Assembly: GCA_017425305.1 (NCBI GenBank)
Contig: JAFOOW010000051.1
Span: forward strand, 1-21,076
Direction of reading: 5' to 3'
Length of the DNA stretch: 21,076 nt
DNA from: Peptostreptococcaceae bacterium
GTDB taxonomy: Bacteria > Bacillota > Clostridia > Peptostreptococcales > Peptostreptococcaceae
The notes beneath the pieces were generated by a model. The model saw only the letters and a program-made list of their open reading frames with translations, had not been told where the DNA came from and made no database searches. The translations under genes and the position numbers were made by a program. This document shows positions 1 to 7,434 of the stretch, piece by piece; positions within the stretch are counted from its first letter, which is position 1, and every line of letters begins with the position of its first letter.

Positions 1-1
1 A

Positions 2-451
2 TTTGACTGGAGTAATGGATTATACGGTGGTGTGGTATTAAAAACTGCACTTGGTAAAGCTGGAATAGCATTCTGGCCTGCATTAGCTTCTGGTATATTA
101 TGTAACATATTAGTTTCTGTTACTGTATGGGCTTCTTACGGAGCTAAAGATGCATTAGCTAAAGTTGGTATAGGATGGTTAGGAGTATTCTTATTCGTTT
201 GTACTGGATTCGAACACTGTGTTGCAAACATGGGTTACTTCTTCGCAGGAATATTTGCTAAAGCTAATCCTTTATACTTAGAAGCTGCTCACAAAACTGC
301 AGCTGATGTTGCTAGTTTAAACTTAGGTAGCATGTTCTTAAAGAATTTATTACCAGTTACAATAGGTAACATAATAGGTGGTATGATAATAGCTGGTGCA
401 TATTACTTCTTATTCATGGCTAAGAAAGAAAACAAATCAACTAATATATAG
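2..451 (+). CDS. Formate/nitrite transporter (FNT) family channel, 3' part only
   Basis: This is the C-terminal 149 codons of an FNT-family pentameric inner-membrane channel (FocA/FdhC/NirC type) that passes formate or related small monovalent anions. The gene starts outside the window; the frame is open from base 2, so the GTG at 32 is an internal valine. The family's key segment GFEHCVANM is present (His codon at 215-217), matching the conserved histidine near the channel constriction. The C-terminal NLLPVTIGNIIGG motif, which forms part of the pore in this family, is also intact. Three hydrophobic segments are visible, as expected for the last half of a six-helix protein, followed by a short lysine-rich cytoplasmic tail. 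A strong terminator follows six bases after the stop. Formate is the likeliest substrate in an anaerobic fermenter, but substrate cannot be assigned from this fragment. Confidence 0.9.
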   Translation, partial: FDWSNGLYGGVVLKTALGKAGIAFWPALASGILCNILVSVTVWASYGAKDALAKVGIGWLGVFLFVCTGFEHCVANMGYFFAGIFAKANPLYLEAAHKTAADVASLNLGSMFLKNLLPVTIGNIIGGMIIAGAYYFLFMAKKENKSTNI

Positions 452-456
452 TTTTA

Positions 457-489
457 AAAAAAATCCTCTTTTTATAAGAGGATTTTTTT
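457..489 (+). terminator. Intrinsic terminator after the FNT gene
   Basis: An A-tract plus tcctctt (464-470), a 5-base loop and aagagga followed by seven T residues form a textbook rho-independent terminator starting six bases after the FNT stop codon. It separates the FNT transcript from the cardiolipin synthase gene. Confidence 0.92.
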
Positions 490-502
490 ATATCCTTATT
501 TT

Positions 503-524
503 GGTTATAATAACCTTATATAAT
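503..524 (+). promoter_or_regulatory. Candidate promoter region of the cardiolipin synthase gene
   Basis: TATAAT occurs at 519-524, 15 bases before the candidate start at 539; a second TATAAT lies at 506-511. Neither has a clear TTGACA-like -35 box at 17 bases. A perfect 13-base inverted repeat, GGTTAT-A-ATAACC (503-515), overlaps the upstream copy and could be an operator. In such AT-rich DNA these matches are weak evidence. Confidence 0.3.
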
Positions 525-538
525 TTATTAATAAGGAG

Positions 539-2008
539 TTGGTAACTATTTTATCTATTATTTTTTCTTATCAATCAATTTTAACATTTATATACATAGC
601 TAATTTTCTTGTTATGCTTAACCTTATTTTTAGAGAAAGGCGTACTATAGAATCTACAGTTGCTTGGATTTTAATATTAACAGTAATACCTGCTGCTGGA
701 TTCTTTATTTATCTAGCTTTCGGTAGACGTATTAATAAGGATAATATGTTTAAACTTAAGAAAGAAGAAGATAAACGATGTAAAAATAGAGTTATAGAAA
801 CTAATAATTTTCTACAATACTCTAATAGATTAGAACCTGAAGTATTAGAGCATAGAGATATTATTTACTCTCTTACAAATTCAAATAGTGCTGCATATAC
901 AACAAATAATCAAGTATCTATATATACTGATGGTAATGAATTATTTGATGAGCTTATATATCAAATAAAGCAAGCAACAAAATATATTCATATTGAATTT
1001 TATATATTTAAAGATGATGAACTAGGAAATAGAATAATAGATGTACTTTTAGATAAATTATCTCAAGGTGTTGAAGTTAGACTTTTATACGATTCTGTTG
1101 GAAGCAGACTTTTTTCAAATAAATCTATTAATAAATTAAAAGAAGCAGGTGCTAAAGTTGGGGCCTTCTTCCCTTCTTTCTTAAAGATTATAAATCTTAA
1201 TTTAAATTATAGAAATCATCGTAAGTTAGTTATTATAGATGGAAAAGTAGGATTTGTTGGTGGATTTAATGTTGGTAAAGAATACATTGGTAGAGACCCT
1301 AAGTTCGGATATTGGAGAGATACTCATACTAAAATAATAGGTTCTGCTGTAAACGACTTAAATATGCGTTTTATGATGGATTGGAGATATACAACACATG
1401 AAGATATAGATTTTATAAAATATCTAAATGAAGATATAAATCCTTATGATGGAAATGTAGGTATACAAATCGTATCAAGTGGGCCAGATTTATCTGAAGC
1501 TGTAGAGATAAAGTATGGATATATAAAAATGATTCAAAAAGCTAAAAATTATATATATATACAATCACCTTATCTAATACTAGATAAATCATTATTAGAT
1601 ACTTTAAAAATAGCTTGTTTATCTGGAGTTGATGTTAGAATTATGATACCAACTAAACCTGACCATCCATTTGTTCATTGGGCATCTTATTCTTATGCTG
1701 GAGAATTATTAAAATTCGGAGCTAAGATATATAAATATGATAAAGATGCATTTTTACATTCTAAAACAGTAGTTATAGATGACTCTATGTGTTCTATAGG
1801 GACAGCTAATATGGATATAAGAAGTTTCGAGTTAAACTTTGAAGTAAATGCTTTTATATATTCTAAAGATATCGCTATTGAACAACGTAATTATTTTGAG
1901 TCAGATATGTTAAAGTGTACAGAAGTTACTCAAGAGATATATGAAAATAGATCTGGTATTATTAGATTTAAGGAATCTATTTCAAGGCTATTATCTCCTG
2001 TGCTTTAG
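539..2008 (+). CDS. cls: Cardiolipin synthase (phospholipase D superfamily)
   Basis: The product condenses two phosphatidylglycerol molecules into cardiolipin and glycerol at the membrane. It has two N-terminal transmembrane helices (about residues 9-30 and 40-60) and then two phospholipase D domains. Each carries an intact HKD motif (HxKxxxxD): H227/K229/D234 in HRKLVIID and H407/K409/D414 in HSKTVVID. The second repeat ends in the usual GTANMDIRS stretch. The 489-residue length is typical of bacterial Cls. The gene stands alone between two terminators. The start is uncertain: the TTG used here begins directly after the Shine-Dalgarno AAGGAG (533-538) with no spacer, whereas the ATT codon at 548 is spaced normally. 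Other bacterial PLD-type phosphatidyltransferases share this architecture, but Cls fits best. Confidence 0.93.
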   Translation: MVTILSIIFSYQSILTFIYIANFLVMLNLIFRERRTIESTVAWILILTVIPAAGFFIYLAFGRRINKDNMFKLKKEEDKRCKNRVIETNNFLQYSNRLEPEVLEHRDIIYSLTNSNSAAYTTNNQVSIYTDGNELFDELIYQIKQATKYIHIEFYIFKDDELGNRIIDVLLDKLSQGVEVRLLYDSVGSRLFSNKSINKLKEAGAKVGAFFPSFLKIINLNLNYRNHRKLVIIDGKVGFVGGFNVGKEYIGRDPKFGYWRDTHTKIIGSAVNDLNMRFMMDWRYTTHEDIDFIKYLNEDINPYDGNVGIQIVSSGPDLSEAVEIKYGYIKMIQKAKNYIYIQSPYLILDKSLLDTLKIACLSGVDVRIMIPTKPDHPFVHWASYSYAGELLKFGAKIYKYDKDAFLHSKTVVIDDSMCSIGTANMDIRSFELNFEVNAFIYSKDIAIEQRNYFESDMLKCTEVTQEIYENRSGIIRFKESISRLLSPVL

Positions 2009-2009
2009 T

Positions 2010-2053
2010 AAAAATACACTATAAAAATCATATGATTTTTATAGTGTATTTTT
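2010..2053. terminator. Terminator after cls: perfect 22-base inverted repeat
   Basis: A perfect palindrome centred on CATATG, with arms 2010-2031 and 2032-2053, starts two bases after the cls stop. It ends in a T-run on the plus strand and has an A-run at its start, so it can terminate in both directions. The hairpin loop must use the central 4 bases. Confidence 0.88.
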
Positions 2054-2226
2054 TATATATTAAAAAAGTTTTTTATATGTTAATTTTTTATTTTTTGAAA
2101 ATTCAGGAAACATATAAAAATTTTATATTTAAATCAGTTATAATATATATATAGCTTTAAATATAATAATTTAAGATTATGTTTTATTTTAGGTATTACT
2201 TATAACTGTTACATAGGGAGGTTAAT
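2054..2226 (+). promoter_or_regulatory. Leader and promoter region of the hydrogenase operon
   Basis: This 173-base AT-rich gap separates the cls terminator from hydC. TATAAT at 2139-2144 is the best -10 candidate, but it has no convincing -35 box. A CodY-like sequence lies at 2089-2103. A 17-base palindrome (ATATAAAA-A-TTTTATAT, 2112-2128) is also present. I found no Rex-type TTGTTAA-N4-TTAACAA site, although Rex control would be logical for an NADH-linked operon. The ribosome binding site GGGAGG (2216-2221) is placed 5 bases before the ATG. Confidence 0.4.
2089..2103. promoter_or_regulatory. Candidate CodY box upstream of hydC
   Basis: TATTTTTTGAAAATT matches the established Firmicutes CodY consensus AATTTTCWGAAAATT at 13 of 15 positions. 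It lies about 36-50 bases upstream of the candidate -10 box. The motif is AT-rich and so is the background, so a chance match is quite possible. Confidence 0.3.
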
Positions 2227-2724
2227 ATGTGCAATTTTACTGAATGTAATAAAAAATTATTTGATGAATTAGATTTATTCATTAATACTATACCTCAATC
2301 AGAGGATTCTTTAATACAAGTACTTCACCATGCTCAAGGAATTTTTGGTTATCTACCAAAAGAAGTTCAACTTCATGTCGCTAAGAAGTTAAATGTATCT
2401 CCTGCTAAAGTTTATGGTGTTGTAAGCTTCTATTCTTATTTTACTGCAGAACCTAAGGGGGAATATAAAATAAGTGTTTGTTTAGGTACTGTTTGTTTTG
2501 TTAAAGGTGCAGATAAAATATTAGCTGAGTTTGAAAAGCAGCTTGGTATAAAGTCTGGAGAAACAACATCTGATTTAAAATTCTCTCTTGAAGGATTAAG
2601 ATGTGTAGGTGCTTGTGGTTTAGCTCCTGTTGTTGTTGTAAATGGTAAAGTTTATGGACAGGTCAAAGTTGATCAAGTTAAAGATATAATAAATGAATAT
2701 AAACAATTAGAGTCTACTCATTAA
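2227..2724 (+). CDS. hydC: NADH-dependent [FeFe]-hydrogenase, NuoE-like [2Fe-2S] subunit
   Basis: This is the small electron-transfer subunit of the cytoplasmic HydABC-type hydrogenase (also named HymA), homologous to NuoE of respiratory complex I. It has an N-terminal helical bundle (about residues 10-70, with the conserved GYLPKE and VYGVVSFY stretches) and a thioredoxin-like [2Fe-2S] domain. The four cluster ligands are present as C85-x4-C90 and C126-x3-C130. The 165-residue length is normal for the family. It is the first gene of the operon, 21 bases ahead of the NuoF-like gene. The order NuoE-NuoF-hydrogenase is the usual one for electron-bifurcating or NADH-linked trimeric hydrogenases. 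ATG at 2227 is supported by GGGAGG upstream. Confidence 0.93.
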   Translation: MCNFTECNKKLFDELDLFINTIPQSEDSLIQVLHHAQGIFGYLPKEVQLHVAKKLNVSPAKVYGVVSFYSYFTAEPKGEYKISVCLGTVCFVKGADKILAEFEKQLGIKSGETTSDLKFSLEGLRCVGACGLAPVVVVNGKVYGQVKVDQVKDIINEYKQLESTH

Positions 2725-2745
2725 TATAAAAAAGGGGGGGAATAT

Positions 2746-4620
2746 ATGAGTACTATCAAATCATTCGATGAACTAAAAAAATTAGTTTCTGAATTAAAGC
2801 CAAATTTATCTATAAGAGATAATGTTGCTCAAGAAAATAACAAAATAGAACTATTAGTTTGTGGTGATACTGGATGTAGAGCTGCAAATAGTATGCCTAT
2901 AATAGATAGTTTAAATGAGGAAATAAACAAGGCCGGATTACAAGATAAAGTATCAGTGTCTTTAACTGGTTGTTTTGGTTTCTGTGCTCAAGGACCTATT
3001 GTTAAAGTTCATCCTGATAATGTTTTTTATGTAAAGGTTTCAGCTGAAGATGCTAAAGAAATAGTTCAAGAGCATTTAGTCAATGGGAATTTAGTAGAAA
3101 GATTATTATTTTTAGAAGCATCTGAAGATAAAAGAGTTTCTAAGTCAGAAGATATGTCTTTCTATAAACAACAAATGCGTATTGCACTACATAACTGTGG
3201 ATATATAAATCCTGAAAAGTTAGAAGATTATATAGCTAATGATGGATATGTTACATTAGGTAAATGTATAACAGAACTTACTCCAGATGAGGTTATTGAA
3301 GAAGTAAAAATTTCTGGCTTAAGAGGTAGAGGTGGAGCTGGTTTCCCTACTGGGGTAAAATGGGAAGCTACTAGAAAATCTCAATCTGAACAAAAATATG
3401 TTGTTTGTAATGCTGACGAAGGTGACCCAGGTGCATTTATGGATAGATCTATATTAGAAGGTGACCCTCATAAAGTTCTAGAAGCAATGGCTATTTGCGG
3501 ATATGCAGTTGGTGCTAATACTGGATATATATATATAAGAGCTGAATATCCTCTTGCTATAGAAAGATTACAAGCTGCTATAAAACAAGCTGAATCTATA
3601 GGAGTTTTAGGAGAAAATATATTAGGAACTGATTTTAGTTTTAATATAGAACTTAAGTATGGTGCTGGAGCTTTCGTTTGTGGAGAAGGTACTGCTCTAA
3701 TGCGTTCTATAGAAGGTAATCGTGGAGAGCCATCTATGAAAACTTATAGTTCTACTAGAAAAGGTTTATGGGGTGTTCCAACTTGCTTAAATAATGTTGA
3801 AACTTTCGCTAACATAATACCTATATTAAAAAATGGTGGTCAATGGTATAAAAATATAGGAACAGAAGACTCTTCTGGTACTAAGGTTTTTGCTTTGGGT
3901 GGTAAAATTAATAATGTTGGTCTTGTAGAAGTTCCTATGGGAATAACTCTTAGAGATATAGTTTATAACATAGGTGGTGGAGTTCCTAATAATAAGGAAT
4001 TTAAAGCTGTTTTAACTGGTGGTCCATCTGGAGGATGTATATCAGCTGAATATTTAGATACTCCTATTGACTTTAAAAATCTAAGTAAACTAGGATCTAT
4101 GATGGGTTCAGGAGGTATGCTTATACTTGATGAAAACGATTGCATGGTTGATATAGCTAAGTTTTTCTTAGAGTTTACTGTTGAAGAATCTTGTGGTAAG
4201 TGTACACCTTGTCGTATAGGAAATAAAAGATTACTTGAAATATTAACTAAAATAACTGATGGAAATGGAACTGAACAAGATTTAATAGATCTTAAAGACC
4301 TTTCTAATACTATAAAAAATGCATCACTATGTGGATTAGGAAAATCTGCTCCTAACCCTGTATTAAGTACTCTTGACTATTTCTATGATGAATATAAAGC
4401 TCATGTTGTTGATAAAAAGTGCCCATCTGGTAAGTGTCAAGCTTTATTAAATTACCATATAACAGATGCTTGTATAGGATGTACTAAATGCTCTAGAGTA
4501 TGTCCAGCTAATTGTATCTCTGGAAAAGTTAAAGAAAAGCATGAAATAGACACTTCTAAATGTTTAAAATGTGGTGCTTGTATGGATAACTGTAAGTTTA
4601 ATGCAATAATTAAGAAATAG
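2746..4620 (+). CDS. hydB: NADH-dependent [FeFe]-hydrogenase, NuoF-like flavoprotein subunit
   Basis: This is the flavin subunit that exchanges electrons with NAD(H) in the HydABC hydrogenase (also HymB). The domains, in order, are: a thioredoxin-like [2Fe-2S] domain (C39, C44, C76, C80); the NuoF FMN/NADH-binding core with the glycine-rich motif GLRGRGGAGFPTG from residue 191 and NADEGDPGAFMD near 222; the [4Fe-4S] site C483-x2-C486-x2-C489 with C529; and a C-terminal ferredoxin-like domain with two CxxCxxCxxxC motifs (C576/C579/C582/C586 and C606/C609/C612/C616). The extra N- and C-terminal Fe-S domains distinguish it from complex I NuoF and match HydB of bifurcating hydrogenases. At 624 residues it is full length. 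The ribosome binding site is a run of seven G (2734-2740). Confidence 0.95.
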   Translation: MSTIKSFDELKKLVSELKPNLSIRDNVAQENNKIELLVCGDTGCRAANSMPIIDSLNEEINKAGLQDKVSVSLTGCFGFCAQGPIVKVHPDNVFYVKVSAEDAKEIVQEHLVNGNLVERLLFLEASEDKRVSKSEDMSFYKQQMRIALHNCGYINPEKLEDYIANDGYVTLGKCITELTPDEVIEEVKISGLRGRGGAGFPTGVKWEATRKSQSEQKYVVCNADEGDPGAFMDRSILEGDPHKVLEAMAICGYAVGANTGYIYIRAEYPLAIERLQAAIKQAESIGVLGENILGTDFSFNIELKYGAGAFVCGEGTALMRSIEGNRGEPSMKTYSSTRKGLWGVPTCLNNVETFANIIPILKNGGQWYKNIGTEDSSGTKVFALGGKINNVGLVEVPMGITLRDIVYNIGGGVPNNKEFKAVLTGGPSGGCISAEYLDTPIDFKNLSKLGSMMGSGGMLILDENDCMVDIAKFFLEFTVEESCGKCTPCRIGNKRLLEILTKITDGNGTEQDLIDLKDLSNTIKNASLCGLGKSAPNPVLSTLDYFYDEYKAHVVDKKCPSGKCQALLNYHITDACIGCTKCSRVCPANCISGKVKEKHEIDTSKCLKCGACMDNCKFNAIIKK

Positions 4621-4633
4621 GGGGATAACTTAA

Positions 4634-6406
4634 ATGAGTTTAGTTAATTTAACTATAAATGGTAAATCTGTAACAGTTGAAAATGAAACTACTATTTTAG
4701 CTGCAGCTAAAAAGTTAAATATAAAGATACCTAGTCTTTGCCATTTGCATATGGATGAAATAAATATGCATAACAAATGTGCATCTTGCCGTGTTTGTAT
4801 GGTTGATACTAATAGAGGTTTAGTACCTGCATGTGCTACTAATGTAAAAGAAGGTATGGAAGTACTAACAAATACTAGTAGAGCATTACAGGCTCGTAAA
4901 ACAGTTGTAGAACTATTGTTATCTGATCATCCTCAAGATTGCTTAAAGTGTGATAAAAACGGTAAGTGTGAATTACAAACTATCGCTGCTGATTTAGGTA
5001 TAAGAGAAGTTAGATATCAAGGTGTTAAAACTGATTTAGGTATAGATAATTCTAGTAAATCTATAGTTAAAAACCATGATAAGTGTATACTTTGTAGAAG
5101 ATGTGAAACTATGTGTACTGAAATTCAACAAGTAGGAGTTTTATCTGGTGTTAATCGTGGATTTGAAACTAAGGTTTCTACTTTCTTCAATGAAAATTTA
5201 TGTGATACAAACTGCTCTTTCTGCGGTCAATGTGTAGCTGTATGCCCTACTGCAGCATTATCTGAAGTAAATAATATACCTCATGTTTGGGATGCAATTA
5301 ATAATAAAGATAAATGTACAGTAGTTCAAATTGCTCCTGCTGTAAGAGTTGCTTTAGGTGAAGAATTCGGTCTTGAAGCTGGAACTGTTACTACAGGAAA
5401 AATAGTGTCTGCTCTTCGTTTATTAGGATTTAAATATGTATTTGATACTAATTTCGGAGCTGATTTAACTATATTAGAAGAAGCTTCTGAATTTGTTCAT
5501 AGATTAAAAGATAATTCTAATTTACCAATTTTAACAAGCTGTTGTCCTGCTTGGGTAAATTATATAGAGCATCATTACCCTGATTTATTACATCTTCCAT
5601 CTAGCTGTAAGTCTCCTCAAAACATGTTTGGTGCTATGGCTAAACACTACTTAGCTCCAAAAATGGATATAGAACCAAAGGATATGATTGTAGTATCTGT
5701 TATGCCATGTATAGCTAAAAAATATGAGGCTTCTAGAAAAGAATTAGGTCAAGATGATATATTAGATGTAGATATATCAATTACTACAAGAGAATTAGCT
5801 AAAATGATTAAGGAAGCAGGTATAGATTTCCTTAGTTTAGAAGATGATAATTTTGATAATCCTATGGGTGAATCTACTGGAGCAGCCGATATATTTGGTG
5901 CTACAGGTGGAGTTTTAGAAGCTGCTCTTCGTACATCTTATGAATGGGTTACTAATGAAGAGTTAGAAAATGTTAATTTTGAATCTGTAAGAGGATTTAA
6001 TGGAATAAAAGAAGCTAGTATAAATGTAGGTGGTACTATAGTAAATGTATGTGCTGCAAGTGGATTGGGTAATGCAAAAAAAATAATGGAAGAAGTTAAA
6101 GCTGGAAACTCTAAATATCATATTATAGAAATAATGGCATGTCCAGGTGGATGTGTAGCTGGTGGTGGTCAACCATATCATTTAGGGAACTATGACTTAG
6201 TTAAAGCTCGTGCTAAAGGTTTATATAATATAGATAGTAGTAAATCTGTTCGTAAATCTCATAAAAATGAGTCTTTATGCGAGTTATACAAAGAATTTTT
6301 AGGAGAACCGTATAGTGATTTAGCTCATAAATATCTTCATACTCATTATTTTGATAGAAGTAATTTCTTTGAATCTGAAAATAAATTATGTGAAGTAACT
6401 GAGTAA
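4634..6406 (+). CDS. hydA: [FeFe]-hydrogenase catalytic subunit
   Basis: This is the H2-forming or H2-oxidising subunit (also HymC). The N-terminal NuoG-like part has a plant-type [2Fe-2S] domain (cysteines 36, 49, 52, 55, 67), the His-Cys [4Fe-4S] motif H99-x3-C103-x2-C106-x5-C112, and two ferredoxin clusters (C151/C154/C157/C161 and C194/C197/C200/C204). The H-cluster domain has all three signatures: TSCCPAW (C303 as the expected proton-relay cysteine, C304 as ligand), MPCIAKKYE (C359, E365) and MACPGGCVAGGGQP (C503, C507). The small-subunit-like tail is fused at the C-terminus. At 590 residues it is a standard modular (M3-type) enzyme. It lies 13 bases after hydB, so it is co-transcribed. 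With HydB and HydC it should couple NADH, probably together with ferredoxin, to H2. Maturases HydE/F/G are not in the window. Confidence 0.95.
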   Translation: MSLVNLTINGKSVTVENETTILAAAKKLNIKIPSLCHLHMDEINMHNKCASCRVCMVDTNRGLVPACATNVKEGMEVLTNTSRALQARKTVVELLLSDHPQDCLKCDKNGKCELQTIAADLGIREVRYQGVKTDLGIDNSSKSIVKNHDKCILCRRCETMCTEIQQVGVLSGVNRGFETKVSTFFNENLCDTNCSFCGQCVAVCPTAALSEVNNIPHVWDAINNKDKCTVVQIAPAVRVALGEEFGLEAGTVTTGKIVSALRLLGFKYVFDTNFGADLTILEEASEFVHRLKDNSNLPILTSCCPAWVNYIEHHYPDLLHLPSSCKSPQNMFGAMAKHYLAPKMDIEPKDMIVVSVMPCIAKKYEASRKELGQDDILDVDISITTRELAKMIKEAGIDFLSLEDDNFDNPMGESTGAADIFGATGGVLEAALRTSYEWVTNEELENVNFESVRGFNGIKEASINVGGTIVNVCAASGLGNAKKIMEEVKAGNSKYHIIEIMACPGGCVAGGGQPYHLGNYDLVKARAKGLYNIDSSKSVRKSHKNESLCELYKEFLGEPYSDLAHKYLHTHYFDRSNFFESENKLCEVTE

Positions 6407-6407
6407 T

Positions 6408-6460
6408 AAATAATAAAAAAGGTTTAATCTAGTCTTAAGATTAAACCTTTTTTATTATTT
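6408..6460. terminator. Bidirectional terminator between hydA and hprK
   Basis: A 23-bp perfect stem (6408-6430 with 6438-6460) and a 7-base loop sit between the two convergent stop codons. The core is AAAGGTTTAATCT and its complement. A-runs and T-runs flank the core on both sides, so it can stop transcription from hydA and from the uvrC-hprK unit. Confidence 0.93.
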
Positions 6461-6463
6461 ATT

Positions 6464-7408
6464 TTATTTATTATTATCTATTAAATTAGTTAACTTCTTA
6501 GTAAATTCTTGAGCTGCATCATACCCCATACGCTTTTGTCTGAAATTCATAGCTGCAACCTCTAATATCATAGCTGTATTTCGTCCTGGCTTAACTGGAA
6601 CTACTAACTTTTCTATATCTATTCCTAATATTTCTTCATATTCCTTATCTAATCCTAGTCTATCATAATAAGTGTTGTCATTCCAATTTTCTAATCTTAT
6701 TATAATATCTATAACTTTAGAATCCTTAACAGCCCCTACACCATACATACTTCTTACATCTATTATGCCTATTCCTCTTATCTCCATAAAATGTCTTAGT
6801 ACTTCTGGTGATTGTCCTATAAGTATATTTTCATCTATTTTAGTTATTTCTACTGCATCATCTGCAACTAATCTATGTCCTCTTTGAACTAATTCTAGTG
6901 CTGTTTCAGATTTACCTACACTACTTTCTCCTCTTATAAGAACTCCTACTCCATATACATCTACTAAAACTCCATGAACACTCGTTGTTGGAGATAATTT
7001 AGAATCTAAATAGCTTGATAACCTATTTATAAGCCTTGTAGTATTTCTTTTAGTTGCTAATACTACTCTATTATATTTTTTAGCCATTTCAATAACATCT
7101 GGCTTTACTTCAAGTCCTCTAGATACTATTAATGCTGGTATTTCATATGAGAAAAACTTATCTAAAACAGCTCTTCTAGTTTCTCTATCTATATGACTAA
7201 AGTATGTATACTCTGTTTTTCCTACTATTTGTATTCTATCATAAGTAAAGTGTTCAAAATATCCTGCAAACTGTAATCCTGATCTATGGATATCTTGATA
7301 ATGTACAACATACTCAACATCATCTGGCATATATACTATTTCTAAGTCTAAATCCTTAGCTAAATCCCTAATTGATACTGATTTATCACTTCTTTCACTA
7401 TCTATCAT
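6464..7408 (-). CDS. hprK: HPr kinase/phosphorylase
   Basis: This bifunctional cytoplasmic enzyme phosphorylates HPr on Ser46 with ATP or pyrophosphate and removes the phosphate again, setting carbon catabolite repression in Firmicutes. The N-terminal domain (about residues 1-130) is followed by the catalytic domain. That domain has the invariant TSVHGVLVDVYG (H145), the Walker A loop GESSVGKS (160-167), VADDAVEI (D183/D184) and the family signature MEIRGIGIIDVRSMYG (208-223). The conserved KPGRN segment follows near 273. The 314-residue length is normal. The start has AAAGGAG about nine bases upstream. The gene follows uvrC by 26 bases on the same strand and is probably co-transcribed with it. 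The uvr-hprK neighbourhood is, from memory, shared with related Clostridia. Confidence 0.96.
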   Translation of the reverse strand: MIDSERSDKSVSIRDLAKDLDLEIVYMPDDVEYVVHYQDIHRSGLQFAGYFEHFTYDRIQIVGKTEYTYFSHIDRETRRAVLDKFFSYEIPALIVSRGLEVKPDVIEMAKKYNRVVLATKRNTTRLINRLSSYLDSKLSPTTSVHGVLVDVYGVGVLIRGESSVGKSETALELVQRGHRLVADDAVEITKIDENILIGQSPEVLRHFMEIRGIGIIDVRSMYGVGAVKDSKVIDIIIRLENWNDNTYYDRLGLDKEYEEILGIDIEKLVVPVKPGRNTAMILEVAAMNFRQKRMGYDAAQEFTKKLTNLIDNNK

Positions 7409-7434
7409 TTAATTTTACTCCTTTTAAATGCTAA

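Noticed and set aside
457..2053. The many AT-rich palindromes as insertion-sequence ends or attachment sites
   Set aside because: Each lies directly after a stop codon and ends in a T-run, so they are terminators. No transposase or integrase gene and no target duplications are visible in the window.
2054..2226. Rex operator before hydC
   Set aside because: No TTGTTAA-N4-TTAACAA or close variant was found by eye; the near sequence TTATAACTGTTACATA lacks the symmetry.
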